From a virus, in IMG/VR virus record IMGVR_UViG_3300040807_002717, positions 1 to 28,372 of that record: DNA of 28,372 bases; one strand, written 5' to 3'. The notes under the pieces were generated by a model. It had not been told where the DNA came from and did not search any database. It was given only the letters and a program-made list of their open reading frames with translations. The position numbers and the translations under genes are program-made. How positions within the stretch are numbered: position 1 is the first letter of the stretch; each line of letters begins with the position of its first letter. Of the stretch, positions 12,889 through 19,941 are shown in pieces.

Positions 12889-12899
12889 TTATTGCATAA
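12889..12899 (-). promoter_or_regulatory. Candidate promoter for the minus-strand early block
   Basis: On the minus strand TATGCAATAAT resembles an extended -10 (TRTGnTATAAT, one hexamer mismatch). Transcription would start near 12882, leaving an 18-base leader with the AGGAG site of the DUF3293-like gene. No convincing -35 is seen; TTGTAT lies 19 bases upstream. Confidence 0.35.
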
Positions 12900-12920
12900 T
12901 CGTCAACAAAAAAATACAAC

Positions 12921-13153
12921 GCTAATTTCATGCCAAAAAATAAAAATGTGAATAACAAATAATTACACTGAGTTAGGGGTTATATCACCCTTTACATGAA
13001 TTTTTAATTTTTTTTTTTTAAGTTAGTCCTCGGGGGTAAATAAGTTTTATTGAGGTGTACCACTCTCCCACACAACTTGTCTCTCGGGGGAATAAAGTCA
13101 CTGCAAGTTTCATGCCAGGTCTTCTGCCTCAGCTAGGTTGGCATCGTTCTTGC
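12921..13153. repeat. Three copies of a 15-base motif (two direct, one inverted)
   Basis: GC-(T/A)-A-(A/G)-N4-ATGCCA occurs at 12921-12935 and 13103-13117 on plus and 13139-13153 on minus. The two plus copies match at 13 of 15 bases (both have TTTC as N4). Likely recognition sites for a protein, or arms of a structured RNA, since copies two and three face each other. Confidence 0.5.
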
Positions 13154-13154
13154 A
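13102..13154. other. Nested inverted repeat (two-stem hairpin)
   Basis: TGCAAG (13102-13107) pairs with CTTGCA (13149-13154), and ATGCCA (13112-13117) with TGGCAT (13139-13144). A symmetrical four-base internal loop (TTTC/CGTT) separates the stems; the end loop has 21 bases. No T-tract follows. Could be a cruciform, an RNA structure or paired operator sites. Confidence 0.5.
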
Positions 13155-13158
13155 ACAG

Positions 13159-13179
13159 CCCCCTTAAAAAAGCCGGGGG
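13159..13179. other. GC-only hairpin
   Basis: CCCCC (13159-13163) pairs with GGGGG (13175-13179) around an A-rich 11-base loop. It starts four bases after the nested hairpin and uses one of the CGGGGG boxes. No T-tract on either side, so it is not a clear terminator. Confidence 0.45.
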
Positions 13180-13348
13180 TAGGAAAAATATTATAAATAA
13201 GAAGTAAAACATATACCCTCACTCCTATTTTTCCCAATAATTACGCATATTTAGTGATTTCAGGCACCTAGCTTAGGGACCATTTTTACCTGGTAATATG
13301 CATACGGGGGGTAAACGTGTTTCTCCCACAAAGCCAAAAACGTAGATT

Positions 13349-13382
13349 TTTTTAGTGAGGAGCGAAGCGAACTTACTAAAAA
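13349..13382. other. Long AT hairpin with GCGAAGC loop
   Basis: An 11-base-pair stem (13349-13359 with 13372-13382, one G-T pair) has T-rich left and A-rich right arms, so neither strand gives a stem followed by U-tract. The 12-base loop contains GCGAAGC (13362-13368), known to form an exceptionally stable mini-hairpin in single-stranded DNA. It lies 17 bases left of the late promoter -35. Confidence 0.55.
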
Positions 13383-13399
13383 GTCCCCCCGTCTAGTTA

Positions 13400-13428
13400 T
13401 TGACAAAGTCAGGTACCTAAGGTATTAT
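13400..13428 (+). promoter_or_regulatory. Late-operon promoter, sigma70-type
   Basis: TTGACA (13400-13405, perfect), 17-base spacer, TATTAT (13423-13428, one mismatch). The ATG at 13435 begins seven bases after the end of the -10, so transcription is predicted to start on the A of the start codon. The spacer holds the palindrome AGGTACCT (13411-13418); a near copy AGGCACCT lies at 13262-13269. It is the only good promoter seen for the late genes. Confidence 0.75.
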
Positions 13429-13434
13429 GTTAAA

Positions 13435-13764
13435 ATGAAGAAACCTACATCTTTTTTATCCGGCTATTATGAGTGGACTATCTACTGGTCGAAAGAAAGA
13501 GCTGAGGAAGTATATGGTAAAACAGACTCGTCTACTAAAACCATAACAATATACCAGTGTGATTCTAAGCAAATAGAAAAAGAGACTTTATTACACGAAA
13601 TTCTTCATGTTGCGCTAGAGGACAAATCTGATGCCATATTTAATTATGAGCCAGAATCCAAATCGCATGATAAAGAGGAGAACCTTATAAGATTACTCTC
13701 ACCAGTACTTATGAACATATTAGCAGATAATAAGGATCTAGCTAAATACCTATTTGGAGCCTAA
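13435..13764 (+). CDS. Small HExxH zincin-like protein
   Basis: 109 residues. ETLLHEILHVALED carries the HExxH zinc-protease motif in a helix, followed about 30 residues later by KEENLIRLLSPVL, whose Glu could be a third ligand. A region of TITIYQ just before the helix fits the strand-helix order of small metallopeptidases such as the ImmA/IrrE and SprT-like groups. Phages often place such a gene beside the small terminase. The target is unknown; a maturation or host-repressor protease are both possible. First gene of the late operon, ATG predicted at the +1 position, no ribosome binding site. Confidence 0.6.
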   Translation: MKKPTSFLSGYYEWTIYWSKERAEEVYGKTDSSTKTITIYQCDSKQIEKETLLHEILHVALEDKSDAIFNYEPESKSHDKEENLIRLLSPVLMNILADNKDLAKYLFGA

Positions 13765-14307
13765 GTGAGCGATAAAAGCAAATACGACATAGAAGCGGCG
13801 AAATCCATGTATATGGAATTTAAGTCCCTACGTCAAATTGCTGATAAGCTAGGCATTAACTATTCTACCCTAAAATACCATAAGCAGGAACACAAGTGGG
13901 AAGAGGAACGTAATTTAATACGGAAAGATATATTGCGCGATCTAGCTGACAATAAGAAAGCCGTACTCGTTTCTCTAACATCAAATTCCCTGGATTGTGT
14001 AGATCGGGCGGTCAAAGATCTTAAAAATAGACCTAAGCCGCCTTCCATTCAAGAGGCTCGAATGTTAACCAACATCATAACGGAGATAGATAGAATTATT
14101 CGTTTAGATGATGGAGAACCAACCGATATAATTAGTGAACATAAACCCGTTACGGTAATAGAGCTACGGGAAAAACTAAAAAAGGACCCGTTCTTCATCG
14201 AGGACGCGTCGTTTAGGGAGATAGACGATGAAAAAACTACTGATACTGATTCTACTGACACCGATGCTAGCCTTCAGCAAACCGATTCTGCTGACTCTAA
14301 AAAATAG
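13765..14307 (+). CDS. Terminase small subunit
   Basis: 180 residues. The N-terminus has a helix-turn-helix (MYMEFKSLRQIADKLGINYS, then TLKYHKQEHKW), the DNA-recognition part of many small terminases; the middle is helical (oligomerisation) and the C-terminus is rich in Asp, Thr and Ser. It would bind the packaging site and load the large subunit. GTG start with GGAG five bases upstream, immediately after the previous stop. Position just before the large terminase, with one gene between, supports the call. Its acidic tail overlaps the next gene by 80 bases. Confidence 0.75.
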   Translation: MSDKSKYDIEAAKSMYMEFKSLRQIADKLGINYSTLKYHKQEHKWEEERNLIRKDILRDLADNKKAVLVSLTSNSLDCVDRAVKDLKNRPKPPSIQEARMLTNIITEIDRIIRLDDGEPTDIISEHKPVTVIELREKLKKDPFFIEDASFREIDDEKTTDTDSTDTDASLQQTDSADSKK

Positions 14308-14926
14308 TGTAGTGCTAGATTCGCAAGTAACACAAAAAAGCGTTGATACGGCTGCTCAGGCTCTTCTAAAACTATCTAATCAAGCACCTTTGTCCGAAGA
14401 ACTATTTTTGGTTCTGGACTCGCCTGGAGGCTCTGTTATGGCAGGTCTCAATTTTATTCAATTAATTAAGTCTATCCCCCAGAGAGTGAGCTGTATTGCC
14501 ATGTATGCTGCATCGATGGCGCATGGCATTCTGCAACAATGTACAGGTGATAGATATGTAACAGAAAATGGTGTTATTATGATTCATAGAGCTAGAGGCT
14601 CTGTATCTGGTCAATTTAATGATGGAGAGATGGAGAGTAGAATAGCATTTTGGAAACAAGTAGTTACCAACATGGAAGCTAAAAATGCGGCTAGACAAGA
14701 TATCTCATTAGAAGAATACAAGAAATTAGCTAAGGATGAATATTGGTGTTATGGTGCTCAATGTGTTCATGATAATGTTGCTGATATAGAGACTAATATT
14801 AAGTGTTCTAAAAAAATGGTAGAAACTACAGTAACTAAACAAAAACGATTCTTTTTTGGTACATATAAAATTGAAAAATCAGCATGTCCATTAATTAAAT
14901 CTGGTAAAGTAAGTAAAGTAAAGTGA
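14228..14926 (+). CDS. Exported ClpP-like serine protease
   Basis: 232 residues. A signal peptide (MKKLLILILLTPMLAFS, cleavage near 17) precedes a ClpP/crotonase-fold domain: FLVLDSPGGSVMAGLN (60-75), AMYAASMAHGI (91-101, Ser96 in the nucleophile elbow), GVIMIHRARGS (115-125, His120) and a likely Asp at 170. It has six cysteines (89, 105, 174, 179, 193, 220), which suits an oxidising periplasm. It resembles secreted ClpP-like proteins (COG3904 type) rather than cytosolic ClpP or head proteases. GGGAG seven bases before ATG. It overlaps the small terminase by 80 bases and the large one by four (GTGA), so it is firmly part of the packaging unit. Substrate unknown. Confidence 0.82.
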   Translation: MKKLLILILLTPMLAFSKPILLTLKNSVVLDSQVTQKSVDTAAQALLKLSNQAPLSEELFLVLDSPGGSVMAGLNFIQLIKSIPQRVSCIAMYAASMAHGILQQCTGDRYVTENGVIMIHRARGSVSGQFNDGEMESRIAFWKQVVTNMEAKNAARQDISLEEYKKLAKDEYWCYGAQCVHDNVADIETNIKCSKKMVETTVTKQKRFFFGTYKIEKSACPLIKSGKVSKVK

Positions 14927-16404
14927 GTTTAGTAGATCTAAAACCAGGAGATGCTCTATACCTTCAGATTATGGAGGATTTACATTCTCATTGGCAGCCA
15001 CATGAAGGACAAGTAAAAGTAGGGATGCCTCTAGTTAAAGGAGATGTCTCTACTGTTTTTATTCAATGTGGACGTAAATGGGGTAAAACGGATTTTGCTG
15101 TATATATGTTATGGCGCCACGCTTTACTAAACCCTGGTTCTACATGCTACTATATTACACCGGAACTTTCCCACGGTAGAGAAATTGTCTGGCATAACGG
15201 TCGTATTACTCAATTTGGTAGACAAAGAGATGAGACTGGTCGTATAGTTCCAGGTGGAAAAGAACCTATGAAAAAGTACATTAAACATGTATCAAACGTA
15301 GATTCTCGTGTAACCTTAAAAAATAATAGTACAATAAAAATTGTTGGGTCGGAAAACTGGGCGGCGGCTAACGGTTTAACGCCGGATTTTGTCGTTTATG
15401 ACGAATTCAAGGTTTTTCACCCACAATTCCATACGGAAATGAACCCAAACCGAATTGTTCGAAAAGCACCACTTGTTATAATTGGTACACCGCCTAAGCC
15501 AGGCGACCGAAATTCGGATCAATACATGGAGTTTGCAGATGAATGTCTTAAAAGAACCGATTGCGCACACATTATCGCCTCATCTTACGATAACCCTCAC
15601 ACGCCAAAAGACGAAATTGACCGTGAGATCGAAAAACTACGGGCTCGTGGTGAAGATGATGTCATCAAACGAGAATATTTTGGAGAGATCGCTGTCGGAG
15701 GAAGAAACGCTATTTTTCCCATGTTTGATAGGAAACTTATTAGACGACACGGAGATATACTAAATGATATTCGCCGCGATGTTAAGAAGCTTGATTGGTA
15801 TTGCATCACTGATCCAGGTTCTACTACTTGCTTTGCAGTTTTATTTGCTGCAATCAATCCATACACTAAGCGTCTTTATTTGCTCGATGAAATTTATGAA
15901 ACCAATCAGGAAAATACTACAGTCCGTAGGATATATCCAAGAATAGAAGCTAAAATGAAAGAGCTGTTTCCTCATGGAGATATAGACGATGATTGGATAA
16001 AAGTATATGATGAAGCTGCTGCCTGGTTTGCTAATGAAATTATGGGTCAATTTGGTACATATTTTATGCCTACATCTAAGTCTTTACATAAAAAAGAGAA
16101 TGGACTTTCCCTAATCAAAGATCAAATGATATACGAAGTAGTTGACATTTCAGATAGATTGGTTAAACTAAAGTGGGAAATACAACAATATGTAAGAACA
16201 GATAAGGGAGATATTCCTAAAAAAAATGACCACTTAATAGATGCTTGGCGTTATTTAAATGCTACAGCAAACTATAATATGAATGAAATATTTGAAAAAT
16301 TAAAAAATAAAAGCGATAGAAGAGGTTATACCATAAAAGACGATATAGCTTCTTTAGAAAGAGAGGTAGATTGGACTGCTAATCTTATACCCTGGGAGGA
16401 CTAA
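14923..16404 (+). CDS. Terminase large subunit
   Basis: 493 residues. ATPase motor: Walker A GRKWGKT (50-56), Walker B FVVYDEF (156-162) and the TGTP-like coupling segment IIGTPPKPG (186-194). Nuclease (RNase H fold): ITDPGS with Asp297, YDEAAA with Asp363, and KKNDHLIDAWRYL (433-445, Asp440). It translocates DNA into the prohead through the portal and cuts it. GTG start overlapping the previous stop (GTGA). Base use changes inside the gene: about 15340-15830 uses many GC-ending codons compared with the AT-rich flanks. Confidence 0.95.
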   Translation: MSLVDLKPGDALYLQIMEDLHSHWQPHEGQVKVGMPLVKGDVSTVFIQCGRKWGKTDFAVYMLWRHALLNPGSTCYYITPELSHGREIVWHNGRITQFGRQRDETGRIVPGGKEPMKKYIKHVSNVDSRVTLKNNSTIKIVGSENWAAANGLTPDFVVYDEFKVFHPQFHTEMNPNRIVRKAPLVIIGTPPKPGDRNSDQYMEFADECLKRTDCAHIIASSYDNPHTPKDEIDREIEKLRARGEDDVIKREYFGEIAVGGRNAIFPMFDRKLIRRHGDILNDIRRDVKKLDWYCITDPGSTTCFAVLFAAINPYTKRLYLLDEIYETNQENTTVRRIYPRIEAKMKELFPHGDIDDDWIKVYDEAAAWFANEIMGQFGTYFMPTSKSLHKKENGLSLIKDQMIYEVVDISDRLVKLKWEIQQYVRTDKGDIPKKNDHLIDAWRYLNATANYNMNEIFEKLKNKSDRRGYTIKDDIASLEREVDWTANLIPWED

Positions 16405-16407
16405 GTA

Positions 16408-16644
16408 ATGAATTTTGTTGAAATTTCACTAATTTTATCAATTGTATCTTGCATTTTGACGGCGGTTCTGTTACCATTGACGCTGTACGCCTTGATTTTG
16501 GTCAAGTCATTAGAAAAACAAACGCATACGGTGCAATTTATGCCTACTACAGACGCTTTAGATTCTTCTTTTAGCGATCCTAAGGTGTTTGACGAAATTA
16601 ATGAAGACCGAAAAGAAGAAAACGAAGAATATGGGATAATCTAA
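16408..16644 (+). CDS. Small membrane protein, unknown function
   Basis: 78 residues. One long hydrophobic segment (about 7-32, VSCILTAVLLPLTLYALILV) and an acidic, polar C-terminal half (DEINEDRKEENEEYG), giving an N-anchored protein with a cytoplasmic or periplasmic tail. GGAGG eight bases before ATG; only three bases after the large terminase. Placed between terminase and portal; similar small membrane genes there have no known function. A holin-like role is possible but not supported by motifs. Confidence 0.7.
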   Translation: MNFVEISLILSIVSCILTAVLLPLTLYALILVKSLEKQTHTVQFMPTTDALDSSFSDPKVFDEINEDRKEENEEYGII

Positions 16645-16645
16645 T

Positions 16646-18754
16646 ATGAACTTTTTTGATGATTTAGGGGAAGATAGCCCTGATAAAATTAATGTAAAAC
16701 CTTTTCATGTAGTTAAGGAAAAAGGCGTAAAAGAAGTACATGAGTGGTGTACTAAAGTCATAGAGACCCTAGAAAAACAAGCTGTTAGTAGAAATACATT
16801 AATGCGTAAGCATTTAGAGACATATAGAGGCATTTCTTCTGATATAAAGCGTACAAATATTAGAAGATCAGAACGACAGACCTTAGGTAGGATTAATAAA
16901 TTCATTGTTAATCACCTTCACGACATGACCGAAACACGTATATCCCAATTAACTCGTTTAAAAGCCTCTGTTGATGTATTACCTACAAATGATGAATTTG
17001 AAGATAGAAATGCTGCTAAAGTAGTAAAATATCTTATAGATCATTTATGGTATGTAAACAATGTAGACTCCATTCGTCAAAAAATGTTAAGAAATGCATT
17101 TATTTTTGGTGAATCTTATTGTTTTGTAGAATGGAATAAAGATAAAGGCGATTTACATCCTACTTGGGTAAAAGCAAGAGACATGGGTATTAAATTACCT
17201 TTATTAGACGACGAAGGAAATGAAGTTTTAGATGAAAAAGGTAAGCCAATCATTCTAAATCCTAAGCGTCCAGTTAAAACAGGCGATATTGAATATAAAA
17301 TAGAAGTTCCTTGGAGAGTATATCTACAAAGACAAAAAAAGATTGAAGATGTAGAATATTGTTTTAGAACTTCTGTAGAAGCTACTGAGACATTAAAAAA
17401 AGAATATCCTAAACAAGCTGAAAAAATTAAAATATCTACAAATGTTAAAGCTTTTGATACGGCTACATTAACTGATCATTTATTAGAAGAAGAAACTGTA
17501 GTATATGAATTTTGGCATAAAAGAACTAAGCATTGTCCAGATGGATATTATGTAAAATTTACAAAAGATGTTCTTTTAGAATATAAAACATTACCTTATA
17601 GTGGTGAAGGTCTTCCTTTTGTTAGAATTACAGACCAAGATGTTCCAGAAATGTTAAATGGAGTATCTACCTATGAAATGGTAGCTCCTATTCAAAATAT
17701 GCATGATAACCTATCTACATTGTTAGCCAAAAATATTTATATGATGGGACATGCTAAATGGGTAATGCCTAGAGGTGCCTGTAAGATTGAAGCCTTAGGC
17801 AACGATAATACAATTGTTCAATATCAAGGACCAGTAGCTCCTCAAATGGTGCAAACCACTCCTAATCCTCCTGAGGCGTACTCCTTCAGAAATCAATTAA
17901 GAGATGAGCTAGGTCAAATATATGGTATTCAAGGTGTTTCTAGAGGACAACCGCCTTCCGGTATTACAGCAGCCGTTGCTTTACAATTTTTAAATGAACA
18001 AGAGCAAGAAAGAAATCATACTATGGTAATTAAGCATAGTAGCATGGTTATGGAATTAGCTCAAAAAACATTGTCATTAGCAGGGGATTATTATCAACCT
18101 GATGACGGACGTATGTTACGTATAGTAGGTAAAAATAATAAGTATGCTATTAAACACTTTGATGCAGCTACTTTACATAAGCCTTATGATATTAGATTAG
18201 CACAAGGATCGGCTCTTCCAGAAAGTAAAGCTGGACGAATACAACGAATTGTTGAAATTATGCAAATGAAACCTGATCTATTATCTAATGAGAGATGGAT
18301 TGATCTTTTAGATTTAGGTAATACAGATAAAATGAATAGTTTAATTACAGTAGCTATTAGAGCAGCAGAATCTGAAAACGAAGACCTTATGGCAGGTAAA
18401 CCTGTAGGAGATCCTGAAGAGTTTGAAGATCACATAGCTCATTGGCAAGTACATACAAAAGCTATTCAGGATAGAACATTTAAAGAAGAATGTCCACCTG
18501 AATATAGACAAGAACTATTAGATCATATTGCTATACATGAATTTTTAATGGTAGAAAAAGCTAAAGCTAATCCATTATTTCAAGCTAAATTAGCTCAATT
18601 ACCATTATTCCCTATCTTTCCTAATGGATTTACTCCGTTATCTAAAGAACAGCAAGAAGTTGTGGTACAGGGACAAGCAAATAGAGGAGAACCAGTAACA
18701 GGCAATATACCTGGAACAGATATAGAACAAGAACAAGGGGAGAAATATGAGTGA
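16646..18754 (+). CDS. Portal protein, long (P22-like) type
   Basis: 702 residues, close to P22-class portals and longer than HK97-class ones. N-terminal helices (KHLETYRGISSD, then GRINKFIVNHLHDMTETRIS) are typical of the clip/wing of this group; the middle has IFGESYCFVEWNKDKGDL and FVRITDQDVPEML, and a long helical part (QLRDELGQIYGIQGVSRGQ, residues about 420-440) matches the stem. It forms the dodecameric DNA gate at one head vertex and binds the large terminase. Ends in an acidic, Gln-rich tail overlapping the scaffold start by eight bases. Confidence 0.85.
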   Translation: MNFFDDLGEDSPDKINVKPFHVVKEKGVKEVHEWCTKVIETLEKQAVSRNTLMRKHLETYRGISSDIKRTNIRRSERQTLGRINKFIVNHLHDMTETRISQLTRLKASVDVLPTNDEFEDRNAAKVVKYLIDHLWYVNNVDSIRQKMLRNAFIFGESYCFVEWNKDKGDLHPTWVKARDMGIKLPLLDDEGNEVLDEKGKPIILNPKRPVKTGDIEYKIEVPWRVYLQRQKKIEDVEYCFRTSVEATETLKKEYPKQAEKIKISTNVKAFDTATLTDHLLEEETVVYEFWHKRTKHCPDGYYVKFTKDVLLEYKTLPYSGEGLPFVRITDQDVPEMLNGVSTYEMVAPIQNMHDNLSTLLAKNIYMMGHAKWVMPRGACKIEALGNDNTIVQYQGPVAPQMVQTTPNPPEAYSFRNQLRDELGQIYGIQGVSRGQPPSGITAAVALQFLNEQEQERNHTMVIKHSSMVMELAQKTLSLAGDYYQPDDGRMLRIVGKNNKYAIKHFDAATLHKPYDIRLAQGSALPESKAGRIQRIVEIMQMKPDLLSNERWIDLLDLGNTDKMNSLITVAIRAAESENEDLMAGKPVGDPEEFEDHIAHWQVHTKAIQDRTFKEECPPEYRQELLDHIAIHEFLMVEKAKANPLFQAKLAQLPLFPIFPNGFTPLSKEQQEVVVQGQANRGEPVTGNIPGTDIEQEQGEKYE

Positions 18755-19916
18755 AGAATTAGTAGAAACTACACAAGTAGTAAATGAATCAGTAGATACT
18801 GCTCCAGAAGCAGCTAATGACGCAGAGGCTTTATCCTTTGATGATTTAGATAATTTAACTGATGGAAGATCCGCATCGGAGATAATGAGTGAAGCTAAGA
18901 CCGAAAGTGAGGAAAAGACAGAAGAAGACAAATCAGAATCTAAAGATGAAGGTAGCGGAGAAGAGGTTGAAGCTAAGCAAGAAGAGAGCGAAGCGTCTGA
19001 AGAACAAATTGAAGAAATCAAAAAGCTTATCGCAAAATATGGTGACGAAGAACTTGAAATCGCGGCTAATGCAATATTTAAACACAAAGTCGACGGAGAA
19101 GAAGTAGACGTTGAACTGCAAGAGCTTTTAAATAATTATAGTGGTAAGATATCTTATGATAAAAAGTTTCAAGAATTTTCTGAAAAGAAAAAAGAATTTG
19201 AACAATTTAGAAATACATACGATAAAGATATAGAAGATATTTATTCCGTTTTAAACGGTTTTAAAGAAAAAATGCAAAGCAATGATGCTATGGGTGCATT
19301 AAATTATTTTGCCTCGTTTGCTGGAATGAAGCCTTACGAGTTTAAAGATAGTTTAGTAAAAGCCATGGCACCTGAAATGATGCGAATATCTCAATTAACA
19401 CCGGAGCAACTTTCTAATGAAAGACTTCAAGCTGAAAACGAGTATTTGCTTCAACAAAGAGAGTCTGAAAATGTTAAATTTCAAGAGGAGCAAGCCATAA
19501 AGGAACTCCAGACAGAAATAAAACAAATTCAGGAAGCTCATGGTATCTCAGACGAAGATTTTGCGACTGCGTACCAAGAACTTTTAGAGTCAGAGTATGA
19601 CGGAGAAATTAATCCGACGACAGTAGCTGAGTATTATACTCATGCGTCTGCCTTCTCCAAAGCGGAAGAAGTTCTCAACATAGTTGATTCTAATCTTGTA
19701 AGTAATGATGAGTTAGTTGAAAGCCTTCAAAAAGTGATTGTGGAGAATCCCTCTTTTGATAACGACGACCTTATTGATATTGTACAAGAAGTTTATGGTA
19801 ACTTCAAAAAAGAAGCGTCTAAATCAGTTTCTAAAAAAGTAGGAAAAGCTCCTGCTCAAAAGAAACAAGTAAACACTCAATCTAGTGAAAATTACTTAGA
19901 TTGGGATGACTTATAA
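18747..19916 (+). CDS. Scaffolding protein
   Basis: 389 residues. Very acidic, low-complexity N-terminus (Glu, Ser, Lys-rich, about 1-95), long helical middle (FSEKKKEFEQFRNTYDKDIE; QAIKELQTEIKQIQEAHGI) and a short basic segment near the end (KKVGKAPAQKKQ). This is the usual composition of scaffolds, whose basic helix binds the capsid shell. Position between portal and major capsid is decisive. GGGGAG before the ATG; start overlaps portal. Large antisense frames here are composition artefacts. Confidence 0.8.
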   Translation: MSEELVETTQVVNESVDTAPEAANDAEALSFDDLDNLTDGRSASEIMSEAKTESEEKTEEDKSESKDEGSGEEVEAKQEESEASEEQIEEIKKLIAKYGDEELEIAANAIFKHKVDGEEVDVELQELLNNYSGKISYDKKFQEFSEKKKEFEQFRNTYDKDIEDIYSVLNGFKEKMQSNDAMGALNYFASFAGMKPYEFKDSLVKAMAPEMMRISQLTPEQLSNERLQAENEYLLQQRESENVKFQEEQAIKELQTEIKQIQEAHGISDEDFATAYQELLESEYDGEINPTTVAEYYTHASAFSKAEEVLNIVDSNLVSNDELVESLQKVIVENPSFDNDDLIDIVQEVYGNFKKEASKSVSKKVGKAPAQKKQVNTQSSENYLDWDDL

Positions 19917-19941
19917 ACTTAATTAACTAAGGAGTTAAAAA

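Larger units (their letters stand above)
13031..13391. repeat. Five CGGGGG boxes (four direct, one inverted)
   Basis: CGGGGG starts at 13031, 13085, 13174 and 13305 on plus; the inverted copy is 13385-13391. Three are followed by TAAA or ATAAA. The first two share a longer context, GTC-(T)CTCGGGGG-(T)A-ATAA. In such AT-rich DNA, runs of five or six G are rare and stand out. They end just left of the late promoter. Confidence 0.6.
12865..13434. other. Divergent non-coding control region
   Basis: 570 bases without a supported gene, between the leftward early block and the rightward late block. It holds five CGGGGG boxes, three copies of a 15-base ATGCCA motif, several hairpins, a second repeated word (CTCCCACA at 13065 and 13323), a T/A-rich tract at 13001-13020, and the late promoter at the right end. 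A 31-codon minus-strand frame around 13020-13113 has no ribosome binding site and is not called. The layout suggests promoters, operators and possibly an origin. Confidence 0.7.

Noticed and set aside
13020-13113. 31-codon minus-strand frame across two CGGGGG boxes
   Set aside because: No ribosome binding site, no coupling to a neighbour, and it lies over repeat-rich control DNA.
13349-13382. Intrinsic terminator
   Set aside because: The arm order gives an A-rich, not U-rich, 3' side on both strands.
12865-13434. tRNA or other standard RNA gene in the control region
   Set aside because: No cloverleaf, no T-loop GTTCRA word and no conserved RNA family recognised; hairpins are reported as structure only.
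18638-19087. 149-codon minus-strand frame rich in Ser and Leu
   Set aside because: It is the antisense of the Glu/Lys-rich scaffold region, whose codons give Ser/Phe/Leu on the other strand. No ribosome binding site or family pattern.
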